Shown in pieces: positions 51,635-59,282 of a stretch of 64,000 nucleotides of DNA. Location: NCBI RefSeq assembly GCF_021233355.1, contig NZ_CP089507.1:1054001-1118000 (forward strand), in the 5' to 3' direction. Positions within the stretch are counted from its first letter, which is position 1, and every line of letters starts with the position of its first letter. This DNA comes from Luteimonas fraxinea (GTDB taxonomy: Bacteria; Pseudomonadota; Gammaproteobacteria; Xanthomonadales; Xanthomonadaceae). A model generated the notes under the pieces. The model did no database searches and had not been told where the DNA came from. It worked only from the letters and a program-made list of their open reading frames with translations. The translations under genes were made by a program, and so were the position numbers.

Positions 51635-52327
51635 TCACGGCGCGTTGACCACGGTCACGTCCGGATCCGTCGAGAACAGGATCCGCATCTCGCTGGCGCC
51701 GTTTGGCCAGGTGAACGCCATCTGGGCAAACACCGGCAGCGGCATCGGCGGCTCGTTGCCGTCTGTTCCGTACCACGCGGCGTACCGCTGAGCTGCATCC
51801 GGCGCGACGATCGGAATCGTCGCGGCACACAGGCTGCGTCCACAGCCGAAGCCGGAGATCTCGAGCCCATGGCGACCCAGCGATGTGCGCAGCCAATCGC
51901 CGAACAACTGGTGCAAATCTCTCGCGTCTGGATCGGTCAGCCCTTCGTTCTCGAACGCACGGACAGCGTCCTTCCAAGCCTGCCCATCGTTGATCATTCC
52001 GAACGTATCGGACATCAGCGCACCGTCCTGCATCAACCGTGATTCGATGGGAGCGCGCGACTGCGGCAAGGCCTGCGCCCGACGCGTGGGCGGAGACATC
52101 GGTGCGTTGAAATTGGCGTCGTTACCGGGTTGACCCGTTGCGCGTGCGTCGGCTTGAGGCGCAACTGTGTCGGTGGATGCCTCTCGGTCGGTCCAGTCAG
52201 CGGGCTGTTCGACGTTTCCATTCGCAACTACGACATCGGCATCAGCGCCCTGCCTATCCACATCCCGATCTCCTCCACAGGCCGATGCCAACAAGGCTGC
52301 CGCGCACGCCAGTCCTGCCAGTCTCAT
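51635..52327 (-). CDS. Lipoprotein of unknown function inside the T2SS operon
   Basis: The 230-aa protein has a lipoprotein signal (lipobox LASAC at about 13-17), a disordered Asp/Ala/Gln-rich region (about 18-95) and a C-terminal domain (about 105-230). That domain carries a closely spaced Cys pair in GFGCGRSLCAATI, likely a disulfide. A C-x-S-x-C motif of this kind is found in many exported hypothetical proteins of xanthomonads as far as I recall. It lies between gspE and gspF, 13 bp before gspF and 40 bp after gspE, where Xanthomonas xps has no gene. A T2SS accessory role is only an inference from position. Confidence 0.75.
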   Translation of the reverse strand: MRLAGLACAAALLASACGGDRDVDRQGADADVVVANGNVEQPADWTDREASTDTVAPQADARATGQPGNDANFNAPMSPPTRRAQALPQSRAPIESRLMQDGALMSDTFGMINDGQAWKDAVRAFENEGLTDPDARDLHQLFGDWLRTSLGRHGLEISGFGCGRSLCAATIPIVAPDAAQRYAAWYGTDGNEPPMPLPVFAQMAFTWPNGASEMRILFSTDPDVTVVNAP

Positions 52328-52367
52328 GGGTTCCCTCGTCGGCCAGGGCGTCGGTTGCAGCGGTACA

Positions 52368-54101
52368 TCACGCGTCCTCCGTCACCCGCAGCACTTCCTC
52401 GATCGTTGTCTCGCCGGCCAGCGCTTTGAGGATGCCGTCCTCGTACATCGTGCGCATGCCCGATTCGCGAGCGAGCTGTTCGAGTTCGCCCATGCCGGCG
52501 TGGCGCATCACCGCGCGGCGCAGGGTGTCGTTCATGACCAGGAACTCGACGATCGTGGTGCGGCCCAGATACCCGGTCGGCGCACCGGCAGACGGGCCCG
52601 GGCGATACAGCACGATCTCACCCTCGGGCTGGAAGCGGCGCAGTTCGAAGCGTTCGATCTCCTCGGGCGATGCGGCATAACGCACGCGATGCGTCGGCTC
52701 GAGCTTGCGCACCAGGCGCTGGGCGAGGATGCCGTTGACGGTGGAGGTCAGCAGGTAATCCTCGACGCCCATGTCGAGCATGCGGGTGATGCCGCCGGCA
52801 GCGTTGTTGGTGTGCAGCGTGCTGAGCACCAGATGGCCGGTCAGCGCAGACTGGATCGCGATGCGCGCGGTTTCCAGATCGCGCATTTCGCCGATCATGA
52901 TGATGTCCGGATCCTGGCGGACGATCGAGCGCAGTGCGTGCGCAAAGTCGAGACCGATCTGCGGCTTGGCCTGGATCTGGTTGATGCCTTCGATCTGGTA
53001 TTCGACCGGATCTTCGACGGTGATGATCTTGACGTCCGGCGTATTGAGCTGCGACAGCGCGGTGTAGAGCGTCGTCGTCTTGCCCGAACCGGTCGGACCG
53101 GTGACCAGCAGAATGCCGTGCGGCTGGTCGAGCACCTTGTTGAACTGCGGCAGGAATTCGTCGGTGAAGCCGAGCCGGTAGAAGTCGAACACCACCGTCT
53201 CGCGGTCGAGCAGACGCATCACCACGCTTTCGCCGTGCGCGGTCGGCATCGTCGATACGCGCAGGTCGAGCTCCTTGCCCTGCACGCGCAGCATGATGCG
53301 GCCGTCCTGCGGCAGACGGCGCTCGGCGATGTTGAGCCGCGCCATGATCTTGATGCGGCTGATCACCGCCGCGGTCAGATTCACCGGCGGGCTCTCGCCG
53401 TCGATGAGCACGCCGTCGACGCGATACCGGACCTTCAGCCGGCTTTCGAACGGCTCGATGTGGATGTCGGATGCGCGCAGTTCCACCGCGCGCTGGATCA
53501 CCAGGTTCACCAGCCGGATCACCGGCGCTTCGGATGCAAGATCACGCAGATGCTCGACGTCGTCGACATCGCCGCCGCCTTCGCCGTCAGCGGATTCGAT
53601 GATCGTGCCCATCGCGCTGCGGCCCTGGCCGTACCAGCGCTCGATCAGATCGTCGATCTCCGAGCGCAGACCGACGGCGGGCGCGATGTCGCAGCCGGTC
53701 GCCAGCCGCACGGCGTCGAGCGCGTAGTCGTCGTGCGGATCGGACATCCACACATGCAGGCGGCCGCGGCTTTCGCCAATCGGCAGCACGTGGAACTGGC
53801 GCAGGAACCGCACCGACAACGGCTGCGCGCCGTCGACGAGTTCCGGCGGATCTTCCGGCACGGTTTTGGCGCCGAGCAGTTGCAGGTCGAGCTCGGCGGC
53901 GCAGGCTTCTGCGTGGTCGCGTTCCGAGACCAGGCCCAGCCGCCCGAGCAGGGTCAGCAGGCTGCCGCCGGCTTCGGCGTGCAAGCGCTGGGCGCGCGCC
54001 AGATCGACGTCCTTGAGCCGGCCGCTGGCGCGCAGGCGCGCGACGATACGCGCCTCGGGCGTGTCGGGCGTCGCTGTGGAATCCTCGAGCACCGCATTCA
54101 C
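52368..54101 (-). CDS. gspE: Type II secretion ATPase GspE/XpsE
   Basis: GspE is the hexameric motor ATPase of the T2SS. The 577-aa protein has N-terminal GspL-binding domains (about 1-180), then the ASDIHIEPF segment, Walker A GPTGSGKT at 335-342, the Asp box IITVEDPVEYQ, Walker B IIMIGEMRD and the His box STLHTNNA. The zinc-binding tetracysteine module usual after about residue 465 is present in outline (up to GYLGRTTIVEFL) but has no cysteines. It is the first gene of the operon. Confidence 0.96.
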   Translation of the reverse strand: MNAVLEDSTATPDTPEARIVARLRASGRLKDVDLARAQRLHAEAGGSLLTLLGRLGLVSERDHAEACAAELDLQLLGAKTVPEDPPELVDGAQPLSVRFLRQFHVLPIGESRGRLHVWMSDPHDDYALDAVRLATGCDIAPAVGLRSEIDDLIERWYGQGRSAMGTIIESADGEGGGDVDDVEHLRDLASEAPVIRLVNLVIQRAVELRASDIHIEPFESRLKVRYRVDGVLIDGESPPVNLTAAVISRIKIMARLNIAERRLPQDGRIMLRVQGKELDLRVSTMPTAHGESVVMRLLDRETVVFDFYRLGFTDEFLPQFNKVLDQPHGILLVTGPTGSGKTTTLYTALSQLNTPDVKIITVEDPVEYQIEGINQIQAKPQIGLDFAHALRSIVRQDPDIIMIGEMRDLETARIAIQSALTGHLVLSTLHTNNAAGGITRMLDMGVEDYLLTSTVNGILAQRLVRKLEPTHRVRYAASPEEIERFELRRFQPEGEIVLYRPGPSAGAPTGYLGRTTIVEFLVMNDTLRRAVMRHAGMGELEQLARESGMRTMYEDGILKALAGETTIEEVLRVTEDA

Positions 54102-54171
54102 TGCACGGCCATCCCATCGATTACGGATCGGCCGACTTTAGCAGTTCGACGGCGCCGGGCGCCGCCGCGGA

Positions 54172-54813
54172 TCAGCCCTGCGGAAGCGGGTCGGTCGTAG
54201 CCTCGGCGCCGCGCTTGAGGTCCGCCGGCGGCGGATCTTCGCGGCGCATCTCGTCGGCGCTGGGCTTGCGGTCGCGGCTGCTCGGCGCGGGCACGTAGAA
54301 GCCGACGCGTTCGAAGAAGCGGCGGTAGAAGCCGGTGTCCTGCACGGTGCTGCTGGCGGTGCGCACCAGCGAGTCCTCGCGGCTGCCGACCGGCAGCGAC
54401 AGCGAGCCAATGCCGCCGACGCCGACGCTCGCCGAATTGGAACTCTTGCGCATCACATAGCGGTCGAGCAGCGCGCTGACGAACAGCAGCGAGCGGTCGT
54501 TGCCGCGCGACACGCAGGACACGCGCACCGACAGTTGGGTGTGCACGTCGTCCTCGGGCTGGAAGTTCTTCGACGCTTCCACCGCATCGTCGCTGGACTT
54601 GGCCACCGCGTAGCCCTGGCCGAGCAGCGCCAACCGCGCCGCGCTGCACACCTGCGCCGGCGGCAGCTCGTAGGTGCGCGAATAGGTCTCGTCGGAATCG
54701 AAGGATTCACCCATGAACGGCGCGTCCTCGCGCACGTCGCGCCCGCACGCGGCCAGCACGAGAACGGCGGCAGCGATGGCGGTCAAACGTGGCAGGGAGC
54801 AGACGGAGCGCAT
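54172..54813 (-). CDS. DUF2242 family lipoprotein
   Basis: The 213-aa protein has a lipoprotein signal with lipobox LVLAAC at about 18-23. The following domain has paired Cys residues and the pattern of DUF2242: FDSDETYSRTY, VCSAARLALLGQGYAV, VSCVSRG and RTASSTVQDTGFYRRFFERV. The C-terminus is charged and disordered. Its role is unknown. It lies just upstream of gspE on the same strand, separated by 70 bp. Confidence 0.75.
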   Translation of the reverse strand: MRSVCSLPRLTAIAAAVLVLAACGRDVREDAPFMGESFDSDETYSRTYELPPAQVCSAARLALLGQGYAVAKSSDDAVEASKNFQPEDDVHTQLSVRVSCVSRGNDRSLLFVSALLDRYVMRKSSNSASVGVGGIGSLSLPVGSREDSLVRTASSTVQDTGFYRRFFERVGFYVPAPSSRDRKPSADEMRREDPPPADLKRGAEATTDPLPQG

Positions 54814-54917
54814 CGGGGCGGGTCGGAAACCGGGACCGCGGCATGATACCGGCGTCGCGGTGTCGCCATCCCGACGCGGCCTGCACGGTTCATCGTGCAG
54901 CCGGATGCACCGCAGCC

Positions 54918-55325
54918 TCAGTGCGCGGTGGGCGGCGCCTCGGGCGGCGCATTGCGGGTGCGGCGCTCAGCTTCGAGCCAGTCCAGATGCTCGGTCAGCG
55001 TGCGGCCTTGCGCCTGCGCCTCGGCGCTCGCGGCGGCGTCGAGCGCCTTGGACACCGACAGTCGCGTGGCGATGCCGTTCGCATGTCGAGATGCGGCGGT
55101 GTGCCGCAGCATCGCCAGCACCATCGCGGCGCTGTGCGTCGTCGCGACCGGCTCGCCCCGTAGCACGAGCGTCCACTCGCCTTCGTGATAGGTCGCGCCG
55201 GCGAGCACGCGCTCATCGGGACCCTTGAGCTGTGCGTGGATCTGCGGTGCGCCTGCGCTGCCGTCGCTGCGACGCGGTGCATTGCGACGCCGGGCGTCGC
55301 GGCGGGACTTGGACGTGATGGACAT
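54918..55325 (-). CDS. Small conserved-type hypothetical protein
   Basis: The 135-aa protein has a basic N-terminus (SRRDARRRNAPRR), a short beta segment (YHEGEWTLVLRGEPVATTHSAA) and a helical, Ala/Glu-rich C-terminus (about 85-135). No family was recognised. Codon usage and GC pattern fit a real gene. No signal peptide is seen, so it is probably cytoplasmic. Confidence 0.6.
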   Translation of the reverse strand: MSITSKSRRDARRRNAPRRSDGSAGAPQIHAQLKGPDERVLAGATYHEGEWTLVLRGEPVATTHSAAMVLAMLRHTAASRHANGIATRLSVSKALDAAASAEAQAQGRTLTEHLDWLEAERRTRNAPPEAPPTAH

Positions 55326-55606
55326 CGGACTGCGGTCGTGCGGAAGTCTGGCGCGACAGTATCCCAGATCGGCGTGGACCCGCTGACCGGTCCATCACGG
55401 TCGCGCTGATGGAATGCAGAACCCCGACCTCGAAGGATCCGCATGGTCCAGGTGCCGTCTCCTGCCCGCGCGCTGCGCACGCACTCCTGTCGCGCAGCGG
55501 CTTCCACCAGGCGTTTCCGCTGCTTCGCGCGCGCTACCGGCACCGCGCCAATGCGGATCCTGCAGGCACACGGCCGGACACGATCCGCGCCTCACGAGGC
55601 GACGGC

Positions 55607-56770
55607 ATGAGTGCCACGGGTGCACCCGCGGAGACGCCGGTGCAGTCGCCAGGCGCGAACGTCGGGACGGCCTACACCGGTCGCATCGGGGCGATCGATC
55701 TCGCCCGCGGCTTCGCGGTCTGCCTGATGATCCTCAGTCACGGCACCAACGGCCTGATGCCGCTCGACGATTTCCCCGCGTGGGGCCAGGTGTCGGTCCA
55801 CGCGATCACCAAGTTCTCCTCGTCGCTGTTCGTGATCGTCTTCGGCATCGCGCTCGCCGTCGCCTTCATGCCCAAGACCACGGCGCCGGACTGGCCGCAG
55901 CGACGCAACCGCCTGCTGTGGCGCGGCCTGGTGGTGCTGTTCTGGTACAAGGTTCTGACCGTCGTGGAGATGTACGGCCGCCACGACACCGCCGCGATCG
56001 TCGACACGCTGCTCTACCGGGATTTCCCGTCGTTCGTCGAAATCCTCGGCTTCTATGCGATCGCCCTGCTGTGGATTCCATGGCTGCTGCCGCTGTGGGC
56101 GAAGACGCCCGCCGTGCTGCGCTGGTTGAGCCCGATCCCGGTCGCTTTCGCATCATGGTGGCTGCTGCACCACTTCGATTTCTGGGGCGTGCCGCAGTTG
56201 CAGGCGCTGATCGTCGAGCATCCCGATTACTACACCTGGGGCCAGCTCGCGCGCGGGCCTCTGATCCTCATCGGCCTGTTGATCGGCGGCGTGTTGCTGC
56301 AGGCCTATCGCGCGCCGCGCACGCGCTGGGCATTGGCAGGCGCACTGGCACTCGTATCCGCGGCGCTGTTCGCCTGGTTCCTGATCCGCGCCGGCGATCT
56401 GCGCCCTCTGCTGGTCGACATTGCGCGCAACACCGGCAAGCATCCGCCGCAGTTGATGTTCATGCTCTTCAGCACGGGCGGCGCATTCGCGTTGCTGGCG
56501 CTCGCGGTCGCGGGCGGCGAATGGCTGGCGAAGTGGCTGCGACCGATCGCGGTCATCGGCAGCGACGCAATGATGGCCTTCATCGTGCACATCAGTGTGA
56601 TCTTCCTGCTTCTGCGCGAAGTGCTGGGTCTGTACCAGTCGGTGACCTACGAACGCGCGTTGCTGCTGACTCTCTTGCTGCTGGCTGCGACCGCGACCTG
56701 GATCTGGCTGTGGGGCACGATGAAGCGCGCACTGAAACGCGCGCCCGATACGGTAGTTCAGCGCAAGTGA
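55607..56770 (+). CDS. Multi-pass membrane acyltransferase-like protein (DUF1624/HGSNAT type)
   Basis: The 387-aa protein has about ten transmembrane helices. It starts with RIGAIDLARGFAVCLMILSHG, the signature of the DUF1624/heparan-glucosaminide acetyltransferase-like group, whose His is thought to accept the acyl group. Such proteins transfer acyl groups across the inner membrane to extracytoplasmic glycans. ATG at 55607 is the best start; a 66-codon upstream extension is arginine-rich and looks non-coding. The 281-bp gap from 55326 shows no other feature. It precedes the beta-lactamase-like genes on the same strand. Confidence 0.8.
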   Translation: MSATGAPAETPVQSPGANVGTAYTGRIGAIDLARGFAVCLMILSHGTNGLMPLDDFPAWGQVSVHAITKFSSSLFVIVFGIALAVAFMPKTTAPDWPQRRNRLLWRGLVVLFWYKVLTVVEMYGRHDTAAIVDTLLYRDFPSFVEILGFYAIALLWIPWLLPLWAKTPAVLRWLSPIPVAFASWWLLHHFDFWGVPQLQALIVEHPDYYTWGQLARGPLILIGLLIGGVLLQAYRAPRTRWALAGALALVSAALFAWFLIRAGDLRPLLVDIARNTGKHPPQLMFMLFSTGGAFALLALAVAGGEWLAKWLRPIAVIGSDAMMAFIVHISVIFLLLREVLGLYQSVTYERALLLTLLLLAATATWIWLWGTMKRALKRAPDTVVQRK

Positions 56771-56798
56771 AGCGCCGCGCCACCAGGCTTGCGAACCC

Positions 56799-57965
56799 AT
56801 GCTGAGACGCCTGCGCCACCTGTTCGTTGCCGCCTCGATCACGCTGCCCTGGATGGGCGGCCCGGCGCTTGCGCAGCCGGTCACGCCCGCCGCGACAGCG
56901 CCGTTGCCGACAAAGCCCGCCATCGCGAAGACCGCACTGGTGGCATCGCCGCCTGCCGCCACGCCACGCTGGTCGACCGAACTCGACCGCCGCGTGCACG
57001 CCATCGATGCACGTTTTGCCGGCGAACTGGGCGTGCACGTGCAGCGACTCGGCGACGGCCCGGAGTACGACTTCCGCGGCGACGAGATCTGGTATCTCGC
57101 GTCCGGCGTCAAGGTGCCGATCGCGATCGCGGTGCTACGCGAGATCGAGCAGGGCTGGCTGACGCTCGACACGCAGATCACGCTACTCGACAGCGATTTC
57201 GTTGATGGCGCCGGCCGCACCAACGCGCATCGCGCCGGCGATCGGCTGACCATCGGCTGGCTCATCGAGCAGATGATCATCCACAGCGACAACACCGCGA
57301 GCGACGTGCTGATACGCACCGTCGGCCTCGGCCAGGTCAACGCGGTTGCGTCGGAACTGATCGCGCGGGACGTGCGCATCACCACGTTGGCCGATGTGCG
57401 TCGCCTCGCCTACGGCATGTTCCATCCCGGCGCCGCCGGACTCACCTCGCAGGACATGCTGGCCCTGCAGCGCGTCGGCAGCGGCCAGGTGCGCGTGCGC
57501 ACGCTCGCGCGACTGCTCGGCGTAACACCTGCCGACTTCCTGCTGCCCGATCTCGACAGTGCGTTCGAGTCCTATTACGCCACCCACATCAACAGCGCCA
57601 CGCTGCGCGACTACGGCCACATGCTGACGGCGTTGCAAGCAGGTCGTGCACTGGACCCCGACAGCACGCGCTATCTGCTGGACGTGATGGCCCGTGTGCA
57701 GACCGGCAAGCAGCGCATCCGCGCGGGCCTGCCGGCGGATGCGCGCTTCGCGCACAAGACCGGCACCCAGTACCGGCGCATCTGCGATTCCGGCATCGTC
57801 AGTCTGCCGGCACGCGACGGCAACGCATCGGCGCGGGTGGTCATCGCCGCCTGCGCCCGCGGCGCCGGCACGGCTGCCAGCGAACGCGCATTGCGCGAGC
57901 TTGGCGCAGCGATCACCGCATCCGGGGTATTGGATTCCATCCCGCCGCACACACCTGCCCGATGA
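56799..57965 (+). CDS. Class A beta-lactamase-like serine hydrolase, exported
   Basis: The 388-aa protein has a signal peptide (about 1-25, ending ALAQ). Serine beta-lactamase/PBP motifs are complete: S102-x-x-K105 (ASGVKVP), S163-D-N165 (HSDNTASD) and K320-T-G322 (HKTGTQ). About 65 extra residues lie between SDN and the region where class A enzymes have their omega loop, and no canonical ExxxN omega motif is evident; the FESYYATHINSAT segment may replace it. Activity on beta-lactams is therefore uncertain, and it may be a peptidoglycan or other amidase or esterase. A frameshifted paralog follows with a four-base overlap. Confidence 0.85.
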   Translation: MLRRLRHLFVAASITLPWMGGPALAQPVTPAATAPLPTKPAIAKTALVASPPAATPRWSTELDRRVHAIDARFAGELGVHVQRLGDGPEYDFRGDEIWYLASGVKVPIAIAVLREIEQGWLTLDTQITLLDSDFVDGAGRTNAHRAGDRLTIGWLIEQMIIHSDNTASDVLIRTVGLGQVNAVASELIARDVRITTLADVRRLAYGMFHPGAAGLTSQDMLALQRVGSGQVRVRTLARLLGVTPADFLLPDLDSAFESYYATHINSATLRDYGHMLTALQAGRALDPDSTRYLLDVMARVQTGKQRIRAGLPADARFAHKTGTQYRRICDSGIVSLPARDGNASARVVIAACARGAGTAASERALRELGAAITASGVLDSIPPHTPAR

Positions 57966-59097
57966 CATCACGAACCCACGCCCGCCGCCTGCATCGATTC
58001 GTTCCCGTCCTGCTGGCCGTCGCCTTGCTGGCGGCCTGCCGCGGTGGCGACGCACCGCCACCGACCGATGATCCGGCCGCGCAGTCCATCGTCGATGCCG
58101 CACTCCAGGCCGATGCGCCGTGGGTCGCTGCGCTGGATACACGCGTCGCAGCACTCGATGACGCGATGCCCGGACGTTTCGGCGTCACGTGCGGCATTAC
58201 GGTGCGCAGCCGGGCACGCTGGATCGCGGTGACGACCGCGCCTGGTACCTGTCGTCGACGATCAAGATCCCGGTCGCGATCGCGGTGCTCGAACAGGTCG
58301 ACGCCGGCACGCTATCCCTCGATGAGACGCTGACGCTCGCGCAGACGGATTTCGTCGACGGCTCCGGCGACATGCTCGAACACAAGCCCGGCGAGACGTT
58401 CAGCATCGCCGCGTTGCTGGAAAAATCGCTGCGCGACAGCGACAGCGCCGCGACCGACATGCTGATACGCAAAGTCGGCGAAGACCATCTCAACGCACGC
58501 ATCCGCGACTGGACCGGCGGCGGCTTCGGACCGGTCACGACGATCCTGCAGGTGCGCTACGACGCGTACGACCCGGTGCATCCGGGCGTCGCGCAGCTCG
58601 ACAACATGGCGATCGTGCGCCTGCGCAACGCCGACGCAGGCGAGCCGCGTCTGCAGGCGTTGGCGCAAGAACTCGGCGTGCCGCGTGCGGATCTGGATGC
58701 CGACACGCTCGAATCCGTGTTCGACGCCTACTACCGCGGCGATCGCAACACCGCGACCCTGCCCGCCTTCGCCACCGTGCTGGACCGCCTGGCAGCCGGC
58801 GAACTGGTGTCCGCCGACAGCACCCGCCGCATGCTCGACCACATGCGCGCCATCAGCACCGGCGACCGCCGCATCAGCGCTGGCCTGCCACCCGACACCG
58901 ATTTCGCGCAGAAGACCGGCACGCAGTTGCGACGCGCCTGCAACGTCGGCGTGATCGATCCCGGACGCGCCCGCGAAGGCGCCACGCTGGTACTCGCGTG
59001 CGCGGAAGATTTCGACGACATCACGCAGGCCGAAACCGCGTTCCAGGGGCTGGGACGTGCGCTGGGCGACACGGTGCTGGACGCAGGGGGCGGTTGA
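57962..59097 (+). pseudogene. Frameshifted class A beta-lactamase-like lipoprotein gene
   Basis: The first part (57962 to about 58184) encodes a lipoprotein signal with lipobox LLAAC and the start of the mature protein (DAMPGRFGV). The rest continues in the next frame (from about 58185) as HVRHYGAQ and DRAWYLSSTIKIPVAIAVL. The intact paralog next door reads GELGVHVQRLG there, so loss of one C in GTC[C]ACGTG explains the shift. Motifs STIK, SDS (not SDN) and KTGT remain in the second part to the stop at 59097. It is either a recent pseudogene or a sequencing error. Confidence 0.85.
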
Positions 59098-59206
59098 GAG
59101 CTCACCGTGCAGCTCAGGCAACGGCACCCCGCGCGCGAGCGGAATTCATCGCTCCGTTTCTTCTGCTGACGCCTCCGGCCGAACCCCGTCAGAGCCCCAC
59201 AAAAAA

Positions 59207-59233
59207 GCCGGCGGATGCATGCATCCGCCGGCC
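59207..59233 (-). terminator. Rho-independent terminator of the S8 protease gene
   Basis: GCCGGCGGATGCA and its complement TGCATCCGCCGGC form a perfect palindrome. On the minus strand it is followed by TTTTTT. A second hairpin precedes it at 59249-59276. Confidence 0.85.
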
Positions 59234-59248
59234 AGACATCACGGTCAC

Positions 59249-59276
59249 ACCCGACCCGCGCGAACGCGGGTCGGGT
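59249..59276 (-). terminator. Hairpin directly after the S8 protease stop
   Basis: ACCCGACCCGCG and CGCGGGTCGGGT form a 12-bp perfect stem with a CGAA loop, six bases past the protease stop at 59283. No T-run follows, so it probably protects the mRNA 3' end ahead of the true terminator. Confidence 0.65.
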
Positions 59277-59282
59277 CTTGAA

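Noticed and set aside
55409..55606. N-terminal extension of the acyltransferase-like protein
   Set aside because: The 66 residues are Arg/His/Pro-rich without hydrophobic character, and the membrane protein starts properly at 55607.
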